Below, one piece after another: positions 51,656 to 63,339 of a stretch of 64,000 nucleotides of DNA (position 1 is the first letter of the stretch; each line of letters begins with the position of its first letter). The notes beneath the pieces are model-generated. The model worked only from the letters and a program-made list of their open reading frames with translations. It was not told where the DNA came from and made no database searches. Position numbers and translations under genes: made by a program. The DNA lies in assembly GCF_036195325.1 (NCBI RefSeq), contig NZ_CP108101.1, positions 3,410,001-3,474,000 of the forward strand, read 5' to 3'. This DNA comes from Streptomyces sp. NBC_00234 (GTDB lineage Bacteria; Actinomycetota; Actinomycetes; Streptomycetales; Streptomycetaceae).

Positions 51656-53326
51656 ATGACGACCAGTAAGCCGACGGAGACCGGCAGCGGCTTCGATGCC
51701 GGCGTGCACGGTGTGGTCCGGCCGACCACCGCGACAGGGGGCACGCTCCGACTGGTACGCACCGACGACTTCGACTCACTGGACCCGGGGAACACCTACT
51801 ACGCGTACACCTGGAACTTCCTGCGGCTGATCGGCCGGACACTCGTCACGTTCGACACCGCGCCGGGCAAGGCGGGCCAGCGGCTCGTGCCCGACCTCGC
51901 CGAGTCCCTGGGCGAGTCGTCCGACGGCGGGCGCACCTGGACGTACCGGCTGCGCGCGGGACTGACCTACGAGGACGGTTCGCCCGTCACGTCCGGCGAC
52001 GTCAAGTACGCGATCGCCAGGAGCAATTACGGCACCGACGTGCTCGGCGTCGGGCCCACCTACTTCCGGCAGCTGCTGGGCACCGAATACGGCGGCCCCT
52101 GGCGGGAGCCCGACGTCGACGGCCCCGTGACGCTGGAGACCCCGGACGACCGGACCCTGATCTTCCGGCTGCGTGAGCCGTTCGCGGGCATGGACCTGCT
52201 GGCGACCATGCCCAGCACGACCCCGGTCCCCCGCCACCTGGACACCGGCGCCGGATACGCCACGGGGCCGGTCGCGACCGGCCCCTACCGGGTCGCTTCG
52301 TACACCCGGGGCAAGCTGGCCGTACTGGAGCCCAACCCGCACTGGGACCGGTCCACCGACCCGGTGCGCCACCAGCGTGCCGGGCGGATCGAGGTGCATC
52401 TCGGGGTCGAGCCGCACGAGGTCGACCGGATGCTGATCTCCGGCGAGGCCCACATCGACCTGGCCGGCTTCGGCGTCCAGCCGCTGGCGCAGGAACGCAT
52501 CCTGGCCGACCCGGAGCTCCGGGCCAACGCCGACAACCCGCTGACCGGGTTCACCTGGATCTACTGCCTGTCGAGCAACATCGCGCCGTTCGACAACGTG
52601 CACTGCCGCCGCGCCGTGCAGTTCGCCACGGACAAGCTCGCCATGCAGGAGGCGTACGGCGGTTCGGTCGGCGGGGACATCGCGACGACCATCCTCCCGC
52701 CCACCATCGACGGGTACGAGCCCTTCGACCGCTACCCGGTCGGGGACGAGGGCACCGGCGACCTGGAGGCCGCGCGCGCCGAACTCGCCCTGGCCGGTAT
52801 GCCGAACGGCTTCAAGACGAAGATCGCCGCCCGCAAGGACCGGCTCAAGGAGTACCGGGCCGCCGAGGCGCTCTCCGCGGGTCTGGCGCGTGTCGGCATC
52901 GAGGCCGAGGTGCTGGACTTCCCCTCGGGCGACTACTTCGAGGTCTACGGGGGCTCGCCGTCCTACCTGGCCGAACACGGCATCGGGATCATCATGTTCG
53001 GCTGGGGCGCCGACTTCCCCGACGGCTACGGCTTCCTCCAGCAGATCGTCGACGGCCGGGCCATCAAGGAGCGCGGCAACCAGAACATGGGTGAGCTCGA
53101 CGACCCCGAGATCAACGAGCTGCTGGACCGGGGCGCCACGTGCGCCGACCCGGCCGAGCGTGCGGAGATCTGGCAGCGCATCGACCGGCTGACGATGGAG
53201 CACGCGGTGATCGTGCCCTATCTCTACCCGCGCTCGCTGCTCTACCGGCACCCGCACGCGAAGAACGTCTTCGTCACGGGGTCGTTCGGCATGTACGACT
53301 ACGCGGCGCTCGGAGCCGAGGACTGA
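51656..53326 (+). CDS. oppA1: OppA1, oligopeptide-binding-type protein
   Basis: 556 aa SBP_bac_5 protein closely related to OppA2: GGTLRLVRTDDFDSLDPGNTYYAYTWNFLRLIGRTLVTFD, LRAGLTYEDGSPVTSGDVKYAIARS and AVQFATDKLAMQEAYGG. No signal peptide is visible. Its S. clavuligerus counterpart is essential for clavulanic acid, and the two OppA proteins cannot replace each other. ATG 51656 has AGGAG one base away and GAAGGG farther up; ATG 51617 would add 13 residues. It converges on claR across a strong terminator. Confidence 0.93.
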   Translation: MTTSKPTETGSGFDAGVHGVVRPTTATGGTLRLVRTDDFDSLDPGNTYYAYTWNFLRLIGRTLVTFDTAPGKAGQRLVPDLAESLGESSDGGRTWTYRLRAGLTYEDGSPVTSGDVKYAIARSNYGTDVLGVGPTYFRQLLGTEYGGPWREPDVDGPVTLETPDDRTLIFRLREPFAGMDLLATMPSTTPVPRHLDTGAGYATGPVATGPYRVASYTRGKLAVLEPNPHWDRSTDPVRHQRAGRIEVHLGVEPHEVDRMLISGEAHIDLAGFGVQPLAQERILADPELRANADNPLTGFTWIYCLSSNIAPFDNVHCRRAVQFATDKLAMQEAYGGSVGGDIATTILPPTIDGYEPFDRYPVGDEGTGDLEAARAELALAGMPNGFKTKIAARKDRLKEYRAAEALSAGLARVGIEAEVLDFPSGDYFEVYGGSPSYLAEHGIGIIMFGWGADFPDGYGFLQQIVDGRAIKERGNQNMGELDDPEINELLDRGATCADPAERAEIWQRIDRLTMEHAVIVPYLYPRSLLYRHPHAKNVFVTGSFGMYDYAALGAED

Positions 53327-53344
53327 TCCGGTCCACCGGACCGT

Positions 53345-53389
53345 GACGGCCGGCCGCGGCAGGGGGAAGCTCCGCCGCGGCCGGCCGTC
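53345..53389. terminator. 16-bp-stem bidirectional terminator, oppA1/claR
   Basis: GACGGCCGGCCGCGGC / GCCGCGGCCGGCCGTC, perfect, with a 13-nt loop, between the convergent oppA1 and claR. Confidence 0.9.
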
Positions 53390-53400
53390 CCGTACCCCCG

Positions 53401-54816
53401 CTACCCGGCCTTCGTCCACCTGCGGTGCGGCGCCGGCCGGCCGGTGCTCCGACGGGCCGCGATGCCCGCACCGTGGAACTCGGTCTCGAACGCGTCCAGT
53501 TGACGCAGGAACTGCCGGGTGGAACTGGTCAGCGAGGTCCCCCGGGAGCTGCGCAGCAGCAGCCTGGCGCCCAGCCGGAACTCCAGCCGGTGAATCCGGC
53601 GGGTCAGGGCGGACTGGCTGATGGAGAGCACCGCCGCCGCCCGGTTGATGCTGCCGTGCTGGGCGACCGCGCGCAGCAGATGCAGATCCTCGACGTCCAG
53701 CTGCCCCGACTCCTGCGGCGACGGGGACTCCCCCGGTGTGTGCGCGGAGAGCCCTCCGGCGCGCGCCCCCGCGGGGGTGGCGCCCGCGTCCTGCCGGTCC
53801 AGCTGTTCCCCGTACCACTGCGCCCACCAGGGGTCGCGGAGCATGTCCTGATGGTGCTCGGCGAACCGTCCCAGACAGCGGGCCGTGAGCAGCGTGGCCA
53901 GCTGCTCGGCCAGCGCCCCCGGCACCACGGCCGGGTCGACGATCAGCGAGCAGGTGCGGCGGGGGCGCTCGACGACGGAGCGGCGTACCAGGTTCGGGGT
54001 GTGCACGGCCGGGCCCGTGGGTGAGCCCAGGCCGACGACGTCCCCCCGGTGCAGCATGCCCCGGACGACCGAGGACCCGGCCACCTGGAGCCGCGGGGGC
54101 TTGGGCAGGCCCGCGGCGTGGAAGACCCGCTCGACCAGCGCCTCCGAGCCGGGCCCGGCCTCACTCACCCAGTTCTCGTCCAGCAGGTCGGCCAGCGAGA
54201 GGGACGCGCGGTCGGCCAGCGGATGACCGGACGGCAGCGTGACCCACAGCGCGTCGTCCAGCACGTCGTAGACCCGCACCGCCCGGTCCACCGAGGCGTG
54301 CGGGGTGTCGAAGCCCCAGGTGTGCACGGCGTCCACGGTGAAGTCGGCCAGCTGCCTCAGCGCCCCGTGCGGGGTGTCGTGGCTGATGGACAGCAGCACT
54401 CCGAGCGTGGCCGACGCGTCCTCGACCACGTCCTCCAGGAGCGGTTCCGCGGACGCGATGGACAGCACGTCCGGGGCGTCCAGGGCCTCCGGTCCACTGC
54501 CGAATATCTCCGTACGGGCGGCCAGGTCGACCTGCCGGAAGAAGCGCCGCCCGGCCACGAGCAGCCGGGATCCGGCCGCGGTCAGCTGCGCGGAATGACA
54601 GCCGCGCCGCGTCAGCGCCAGGTCCACGTCCTTGTCCAGCCGGTCCAGTCGGCGCTCGACCGAGCCCTGCCGCAGACCGAGCCTCCGGGCCACCTCGGCG
54701 AGGTCTCCGCATCCCGCCACCGTGTCCAGAAGCTGCAGGTCCGCACGCGAAAAGGGAAACTGCGCCGGCGAGACGGGAACAGACGCCAAAACTCGCTCAA
54801 AAGGCACCGCGGACAT
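53401..54816 (-). CDS. claR: ClaR, LysR-type activator with two HTH domains
   Basis: 471 aa. An N-terminal HTH (ADLQLLDTVAGCGDLAEVARRLGLRQGSVERRLDRL) and a C-terminal HTH (EDLHLLRAVAQHGSINRAAAVLSISQSALTRRIHRLE) are both LysR-like; that double layout is the mark of ClaR. The middle resembles a LysR effector domain. ClaR activates the late clavulanic acid genes in S. clavuligerus. Start ATG 54816. It is divergent from ceaS2 across 259 bp holding a perfect 14-bp inverted repeat. In S. clavuligerus it follows oppA1; here it sits between oppA1 and ceaS2. Confidence 0.93.
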   Translation of the reverse strand: MSAVPFERVLASVPVSPAQFPFSRADLQLLDTVAGCGDLAEVARRLGLRQGSVERRLDRLDKDVDLALTRRGCHSAQLTAAGSRLLVAGRRFFRQVDLAARTEIFGSGPEALDAPDVLSIASAEPLLEDVVEDASATLGVLLSISHDTPHGALRQLADFTVDAVHTWGFDTPHASVDRAVRVYDVLDDALWVTLPSGHPLADRASLSLADLLDENWVSEAGPGSEALVERVFHAAGLPKPPRLQVAGSSVVRGMLHRGDVVGLGSPTGPAVHTPNLVRRSVVERPRRTCSLIVDPAVVPGALAEQLATLLTARCLGRFAEHHQDMLRDPWWAQWYGEQLDRQDAGATPAGARAGGLSAHTPGESPSPQESGQLDVEDLHLLRAVAQHGSINRAAAVLSISQSALTRRIHRLEFRLGARLLLRSSRGTSLTSSTRQFLRQLDAFETEFHGAGIAARRSTGRPAPHRRWTKAG

Positions 54817-54828
54817 CCTTTTTGATTG

Positions 54829-54918
54829 AGACCGACCGGCACCCGGGGTGCGGCGTCGCGGTGCTGGGCACGCACCCAGCCCCGCTCCTTCTCCCACCCC
54901 TCATGTGCCGGTCGGTCT
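54829..54918. repeat. 14-bp inverted repeat in the claR/ceaS2 gap
   Basis: AGACCGACCGGCAC (54829-54842) and its exact complement GTGCCGGTCGGTCT (54905-54918), 62 bp apart, 76 bp centre to centre. The left arm is 13 bp from the claR start. It is too widely spaced for a terminator; two oppositely oriented binding sites or a loop are possible. Confidence 0.65.
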
Positions 54919-55060
54919 GAAGGGCGGGCTTCCGCATCAGAGTTCGGGGCGCGTCACTCCCACCCGTCTTCGCCCTCTCTCCGGAGCCTCCTCGGATATC
55001 TGGAAGAGAGCGGGCGAAGAGCGGCGACCGTCACGGTTCTCAGGTCTTGCCCAACGCTGA

Positions 55061-56794
<1,734 letters not shown>

Positions 56795-56796
56795 TC

Positions 56797-58413
56797 ATGT
56801 CTGCGCAGGAGTCTCCTGCCGCCTACGGATTCCTGGTCTCCGCCCAGCTGGACGGAGACCGGGTCCTCGGTGCGGCCCACGCCACCCAGGGCACGAGCAC
56901 CGGCGTCCGGGAAAGTCTGCAGACGCAGACCGTCACCGCGTCGCTGGTCCATGCCCCCAACGTCTCTCCCGAACCCGCACTGGCCCGCGACGCGGACATC
57001 GCCGTGCTGGCCGTCGGCGAGATCTACAACGGGGACGACCTTCGGTCCGTCCTCCCGTCCGCGGACGCCGATACCGGCGACGCGCAGCTGTTGCTCCAGC
57101 TGTTCCACCGCTACGGAATCCATGCGTTCCGCCTCGTCAACGGCCGGTTCGCCGCAGTGGTCGCCACCGGCCAGAGCGTGTACCTGGCGACCGACCACGC
57201 CGGTTCCGTACCGCTGTACATCCGGCCGGGCCGCGGCGAGGTCTTCGCCTCGACCGAGGCCAAGACGCTGGCCAGACACGGCGGACCGATGGGCCTGCCG
57301 GTCCCGTCCGCCCGCCGGGTGCGGCGTCTCGCCGGGGTCTACCAGGTGCCGGCCGGCACGGTGCTGGCCATCGACCTCAAGACCGGCACCACCGATGCCC
57401 ACCGCACGTGGGCCCCGGCGCTGTCGCGCCGCATCGTCGAGGAGGACGAGGCGGTCCAGTCGCTGCGCGAGGTCCTGGACACCGCCGTCCGTTCCCGGCT
57501 GGGTCCGGACGGGCCTCCGCTCGTGGTGCTCTCCGGGGGCATCGACTCCTCCGGGGTCGCGGCGCTCGCCCACCGGGCCGCCGGCGCGCTGGACACCGTA
57601 TCGATGGGGACCGAGACCTCGGACGAGTTCCCGCAGGCCCGCGTCGTGGCGGAACACCTCGGCTCGCACCACCGCGAACTGACGCTGCACACCTCGGACC
57701 TGCTCGGCCGGCTGCCGCACACCGTCTGGTCCGCGGAGTCGCTCGACCCGGACATCATCGAGTACCTGCTCCCGCTGAACTCCCTCTACGGGACGCTCAA
57801 GGGGCCGCAGCGCCGCATCCTCACCGGGTACGGCGCCGACATCCCGCTCGCCGGGATGCACCGCGAGGACCGGCTGCCGGACCTCGACTCGGCGGTGGCG
57901 TACGACATGGCCACCTTCGACGGTCTCAACGAGATGTCCCCGGTGCTGTCGACGATGTACGGGCACTGGACCACGCACCCGTACTGGGACCGTGAGGTCC
58001 TCGACCACCTGGTCTCCCTGGAGGCCGGGCTCAAGCGCCGTTACGGACGCGACAAGTGGGTGCTGCGGGCCGCGATGGCCGAGCTGCTCCCGCACGAGAC
58101 GGTCACCCGGCCGAAGCTCGGCGTGCACGAGGGTTCGGGCACCACCTCCGCCTTCAGCCTGATCCTCACGGAGCACGGCGTACCGGAGGAGTCCATACCG
58201 GTCGCCAAGCGCCAGGTCGTACAGGAGCTGTTCGACCGCACCGTCGTCAAGGGCGAGCACCCTGACCACGTCTCCACCTGGGACGTGGTCGGCGAGGTGG
58301 CGGACCAGCTCAAGGAGCGCCGCTCCGTGCCGTCGTCGCGACGGCCGGCCGGGTCGCCCCAGCTGCACGCCGCACCCGTGCCCGGTCACCGGCCGGCCCA
58401 GGAAGGGGAGTGA
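56797..58413 (+). CDS. bls2: Bls, beta-lactam synthetase
   Basis: 538 aa, related to asparagine synthetase B. The N-terminal amidotransferase-like half has lost the Cys nucleophile (it starts MSAQESPAAYG). The synthetase half has the ATP loop VVLSGGIDSSGVAAL and ends with the region HETVTRPKLGVHEGSGTTS that carries catalytic Lys in this family. It closes the beta-lactam ring of carboxyethylarginine with ATP to give deoxyguanidinoproclavaminate. It is about 25 aa longer than the S. clavuligerus enzyme as I recall it, because of a Pro/Arg tail. ATG 56797, 2 bp after ceaS2, without a good ribosome site. Confidence 0.95.
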   Translation: MSAQESPAAYGFLVSAQLDGDRVLGAAHATQGTSTGVRESLQTQTVTASLVHAPNVSPEPALARDADIAVLAVGEIYNGDDLRSVLPSADADTGDAQLLLQLFHRYGIHAFRLVNGRFAAVVATGQSVYLATDHAGSVPLYIRPGRGEVFASTEAKTLARHGGPMGLPVPSARRVRRLAGVYQVPAGTVLAIDLKTGTTDAHRTWAPALSRRIVEEDEAVQSLREVLDTAVRSRLGPDGPPLVVLSGGIDSSGVAALAHRAAGALDTVSMGTETSDEFPQARVVAEHLGSHHRELTLHTSDLLGRLPHTVWSAESLDPDIIEYLLPLNSLYGTLKGPQRRILTGYGADIPLAGMHREDRLPDLDSAVAYDMATFDGLNEMSPVLSTMYGHWTTHPYWDREVLDHLVSLEAGLKRRYGRDKWVLRAAMAELLPHETVTRPKLGVHEGSGTTSAFSLILTEHGVPEESIPVAKRQVVQELFDRTVVKGEHPDHVSTWDVVGEVADQLKERRSVPSSRRPAGSPQLHAAPVPGHRPAQEGE

Positions 58414-60354
<1,941 letters not shown>

Positions 60355-60373
60355 TCTGTCCCCCCACGGGACG

Positions 60374-60400
60374 GGCCGGCCCCTCTTCCGGGGGCCGGCC
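60374..60400 (+). terminator. terminator after cas2
   Basis: GGCCGGCCCC / GGGGCCGGCC, 10-bp stem, 7-nt loop, followed by TTCG. It marks the right end of the early operon and of the recognised cluster. Confidence 0.85.
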
Positions 60401-60441
60401 TTCGCGATGCCTGGCCACCTCTACCCGACAAGGACCTTGAT

Positions 60442-61431
60442 ATGCCGCGCACTTCACTCATCCGTTCCAGACCCTCGCTGCGACTGGCGGGCGCCGTCGG
60501 GGCGGGCCTGCTGATCGCCCTGGCCGCCGCGCCAGTCCACGCCACGGCCGGTACCGCCACCCCGGCGGCCACGGGCACCGTCCTCGCCTTCGGCGGGGAG
60601 GACAACTGGGGGGAGACCGACGTCCCGGCCGAGGCGCTGTCGGGGGTGACCGCCATCGACGGCGGCGACATCCACAGCCTCGCCGTCAAGAACGGCAAGG
60701 TGATCATGTGGGGCAGCTGGGGCTGCTCTCGGCCGGCCGCCGGCTGCAGCACCAACAGCATCTACGTGCCTGCCGAGGCCCAGTCCGGCGTGACCGCCGT
60801 CGCGGGCGGAGAGGACCACAGCCTCGCCCTCAAGGGAGGCAAGGTCATCGCCTGGGGCGGCAACGTCGCCGGCCAGCTGAACGTCCCGGCCGAGGCCCAG
60901 TCCGGGGTGAGCGCCATCGCCGCCCACGATGACCGCAGTCTGGCGCTCAAGGACGGCAAGGTCATCGCCTGGGGCGGCTCGAACCTCAGGGGAGAGCTCG
61001 ACGTACCGGCCGAGGCCCAGTCGGGGGTGACCGCCATAGCCGTCGGAGACTTCCACAACCTGGCCCTCAAGGACGGCAAGGTCATCGCCTGGGGCGGCGA
61101 CAACTACTGGGGCCAGAACACCGTCCCGGCCGAGGCCACCAGCGGAGTGACCGCCATCGGCGCAGGGCTGTACCACAGCGCGGCGGTCAAGGACGGCAAG
61201 GTCATCGCCTGGGGCGACTCGCGGTACAACCGCATCAACGTGCCTACCGAGGCCCAGTCGGGGGTGAGCGACGTCGCCGTCGGCGGGGGCCACACGTTCG
61301 CCCTCAAGAGCGGCAAGGTCATCGCCTGGGGCGGGGGCTCCTACCCCGGCGCCACCAACGTCCCGGCCGCCGCCACTTCGGGCGTGGTCGCGATCTCCTC
61401 CGGATCGGGCCACGGCCTGGTCCTCAAGTAG
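60442..61431 (+). CDS. secreted RCC1-repeat beta-propeller (copy 1)
   Basis: 329 aa. Signal peptide about residues 1-35 (LRLAGAVGAGLLIALAAAPVHATA). Seven repeats of about 36-44 aa with the pattern VPAEAQSGVTAIAxGxxHSLALKxGKVIAWG; the N-terminal TVLAFGGEDNWG strand probably closes the ring with the last repeat (velcro closure). RCC1 propellers bind proteins or glycans; substrate unknown. A loop in repeat 1-2 has two Cys (GCSRPAAGCSTN) that could form a disulfide. ATG 60442. It directly follows the clavulanate genes but no link is known. Confidence 0.88.
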   Translation: MPRTSLIRSRPSLRLAGAVGAGLLIALAAAPVHATAGTATPAATGTVLAFGGEDNWGETDVPAEALSGVTAIDGGDIHSLAVKNGKVIMWGSWGCSRPAAGCSTNSIYVPAEAQSGVTAVAGGEDHSLALKGGKVIAWGGNVAGQLNVPAEAQSGVSAIAAHDDRSLALKDGKVIAWGGSNLRGELDVPAEAQSGVTAIAVGDFHNLALKDGKVIAWGGDNYWGQNTVPAEATSGVTAIGAGLYHSAAVKDGKVIAWGDSRYNRINVPTEAQSGVSDVAVGGGHTFALKSGKVIAWGGGSYPGATNVPAAATSGVVAISSGSGHGLVLK

Positions 61432-61488
61432 AGGACGCGCGCCGGTCACTCCACTCGTCACATCACTTCGAACTCCAAGGAACCTGAT

Positions 61489-62469
61489 ATGCCGAGCACT
61501 TCGCAGAACCGCACCCGCTCTCCGCTGCGCCTGGCGGCAGCTGTCGGGGCGGGCCTGCTGATCACCCTGGGCGCCGCACCGGTCCACGCGTCGGCCGGCA
61601 CCGCCGCCGCGACCGGCACCACCCTGGCCTGGACCGCCGGCGAGAACAACTGGGGGGAGGCCACCGTCCCCACCGAGGCACTGTCGGGGGTCTCCGCCAT
61701 CGACGGGGGCGACTACCACAGCCTCGCGATCAAGAACGGCAAGGTCCTCATGTGGGGCACCTGGGTCTGCTGGCAGGTCACCGACTGCACGACGAACAAG
61801 ATCTACGTCCCCGTCGAGGCGCAGTCCGGTGTGACCGCCGTCGCCGGCGGATACGACCACAGCCTCGCGCTCAAGGGCGGCAAGGTCATCGCCTGGGGCA
61901 GCAACGCCAGCGGCCAGCTGAACGTCCCGGTCGAGGCCCAGTCCGGCGTGACCGCGATCTCCGCCAGCGGCGACCGCAGCCTGGCGCTGAAGAACGGCAA
62001 GGTCATCGCCTGGGGCGGCCCCAACCTGGGGGGCGACCTCGATGTGCCGGTGGAGGCCCAGTCCGGGGTGACCGCGATCTCTGCGGGACACTCACACAAT
62101 CTGGCGGTCAAGGACGGCAAGGTCATCGCCTGGGGCGGTGACAACTACTTCGGGCAGAACAACGTGCCCGCGGCGGCCACCACCGGGGTGACCGCCGTGG
62201 CGGCCGGGTTCGCGCAGAGCGTGGCACTCAAGAACGGCCAGGTCATCGCCTGGGGCGACACGCGGGAGGGCCGTACCACCGTCCCGACCGAGGCCCAGTC
62301 GGGTGTGACGGCCATCGCCGCCGCCAGCTTCCACAGCCTCGCGTTGAAGAACGGCAAGGTCATCGCCTGGGGCGGAAACGGTCCCGGCAGCAATTACGTC
62401 CCGGCCGCCGCCACGTCCGGCGTGACCGCGATCTCCACCGGATCCGGCCACAGCCTGGCCCTCAAGTAG
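61489..62469 (+). CDS. secreted RCC1-repeat beta-propeller (copy 2)
   Basis: 326 aa, tandem paralogue of the preceding gene with the same signal peptide layout (LRLAAAVGAGLLITLGAAPVHASA), seven matching repeats and a Cys loop (VCWQVTDCTTN). The start contexts are nearly the same (CTTGATATGCCGCGCAC and CCTGATATGCCGAGCAC), so the duplication included the 5' leader. Sharing at the DNA level (GGCAAGGTCATCGCCTGGGG recurs many times in both) makes unequal recombination easy. It ends at a terminator. Function unknown. Confidence 0.88.
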   Translation: MPSTSQNRTRSPLRLAAAVGAGLLITLGAAPVHASAGTAAATGTTLAWTAGENNWGEATVPTEALSGVSAIDGGDYHSLAIKNGKVLMWGTWVCWQVTDCTTNKIYVPVEAQSGVTAVAGGYDHSLALKGGKVIAWGSNASGQLNVPVEAQSGVTAISASGDRSLALKNGKVIAWGGPNLGGDLDVPVEAQSGVTAISAGHSHNLAVKDGKVIAWGGDNYFGQNNVPAAATTGVTAVAAGFAQSVALKNGQVIAWGDTREGRTTVPTEAQSGVTAIAAASFHSLALKNGKVIAWGGNGPGSNYVPAAATSGVTAISTGSGHSLALK

Positions 62470-62490
62470 AAGGAACCCCACCCCCGATTC

Positions 62491-62531
62491 CAGGACGGCG
62501 GACCCGGCCACCGAACCGGTCCGCCGTCCTG
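62491..62531 (+). terminator. 14-bp-stem terminator after RCC1 copy 2
   Basis: CAGGACGGCGGACC / GGTCCGCCGTCCTG, perfect, with a 13-nt loop, 22 bp after the stop. Confidence 0.85.
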
Positions 62532-62562
62532 TCATGTTCCGGCCCTGTAGGAGACTCGTCCC

Positions 62563-63252
62563 ATGACTTCACGCTTACGCCGCCGGTCCGGCCAGGCCGC
62601 ATCCCTGCTCTTCGTGTTCCTGCTGGCCGGGGTCGGCGCCTGCTCCGGCGGCCCGAGTCAGAGCAAGCTCAAGGGGATCGCCACCTCGGACGAGGTCCGG
62701 AAGAAGCGGGAGCGCGCCGAGCGCGAACTGCGGGCCCGGGCCGAGGAGATCGGCACGGCGTCCCCGTGGGGCCCGGTCCTGCGTACCACCGTGGTGGACA
62801 CCTGCGCGCGGGGCGGCGGCAAGAACCACCTCGACCCGAATCCTCAGGAACAGCCCGCCATGACCTGCGGGATGCGGCTGCACCTGTACTTCGTCGTCGA
62901 CCGCCCCGTACCGGAGGTGCTGCGGGAGCTCCGGACCATGAAGACCCCCACCGTCTGGAACGAGGGCTCGGTCAGGACCGCCCTGCGCTACTACGAGGAG
63001 AAGACCTACGAGAGTCCGCACGCCTACCGGCCGGGCATCGGGAGCCTCACGGGAGGGGAACAGCTGTCCTGGGACGTGCCCGGCGACAACGAGAAGCTGA
63101 AGACCCCGGACCCGTGTGCCACCGGCAGGACCATCTACAGCAGCTGCACCTCGGAACCCGCGGATGTCACCCTGGCCGGCCTCCGTGAGCGCGGGGGCAC
63201 GCTGTTCGAATGGACCCTGAACGCTGGCTACCACACCGTTCCGAAGGCATAG
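62563..63252 (+). CDS. hypothetical lipoprotein
   Basis: 229 aa. The signal peptide SLLFVFLLAGVGAC ends in a lipobox (VGAC; Cys27), so it is probably anchored at the outer face. The mature part starts with a charged helix (DEVRKKRERAERELRARAEEI), followed by a mixed domain with four more Cys (DTCARGGGKN, MTCGMRLHLYFVV, DPCATGRTIYSSCTSE) that could form two disulfides. I do not recognise the family. ATG 62563 has TAGGAGACTCGTCCC upstream. Confidence 0.8.
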   Translation: MTSRLRRRSGQAASLLFVFLLAGVGACSGGPSQSKLKGIATSDEVRKKRERAERELRARAEEIGTASPWGPVLRTTVVDTCARGGGKNHLDPNPQEQPAMTCGMRLHLYFVVDRPVPEVLRELRTMKTPTVWNEGSVRTALRYYEEKTYESPHAYRPGIGSLTGGEQLSWDVPGDNEKLKTPDPCATGRTIYSSCTSEPADVTLAGLRERGGTLFEWTLNAGYHTVPKA

Positions 63253-63270
63253 GAAAGCGGAAAGCGGACA

Positions 63271-63298
63271 GCCGGCCGGGGAATGCTCCCCGGCCGGC
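63271..63298. terminator. bidirectional terminator before the SGNH gene
   Basis: GCCGGCCGGGGA / TCCCCGGCCGGC, perfect 12-bp stem, 4-nt loop, between the convergent lipoprotein and SGNH genes. Confidence 0.85.
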
Positions 63299-63324
63299 TC
63301 ACTCACTCACTCACTCACTCACTC
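63298..63324. repeat. tetranucleotide microsatellite (CTCA)n
   Basis: About 6.75 copies of CTCA run without error directly after the terminator stem, in the gap between two stop codons. Simple repeats of this length are uncommon in Streptomyces. Slippage would not change any protein seen here. Confidence 0.8.
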
Positions 63325-63339
63325 GGATACTGCGTACCG

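Noticed and set aside
51776..53827. 683-codon minus-strand frame antisense to oppA1
   Set aside because: It overlaps oppA1 and the terminator region and shows no motif.
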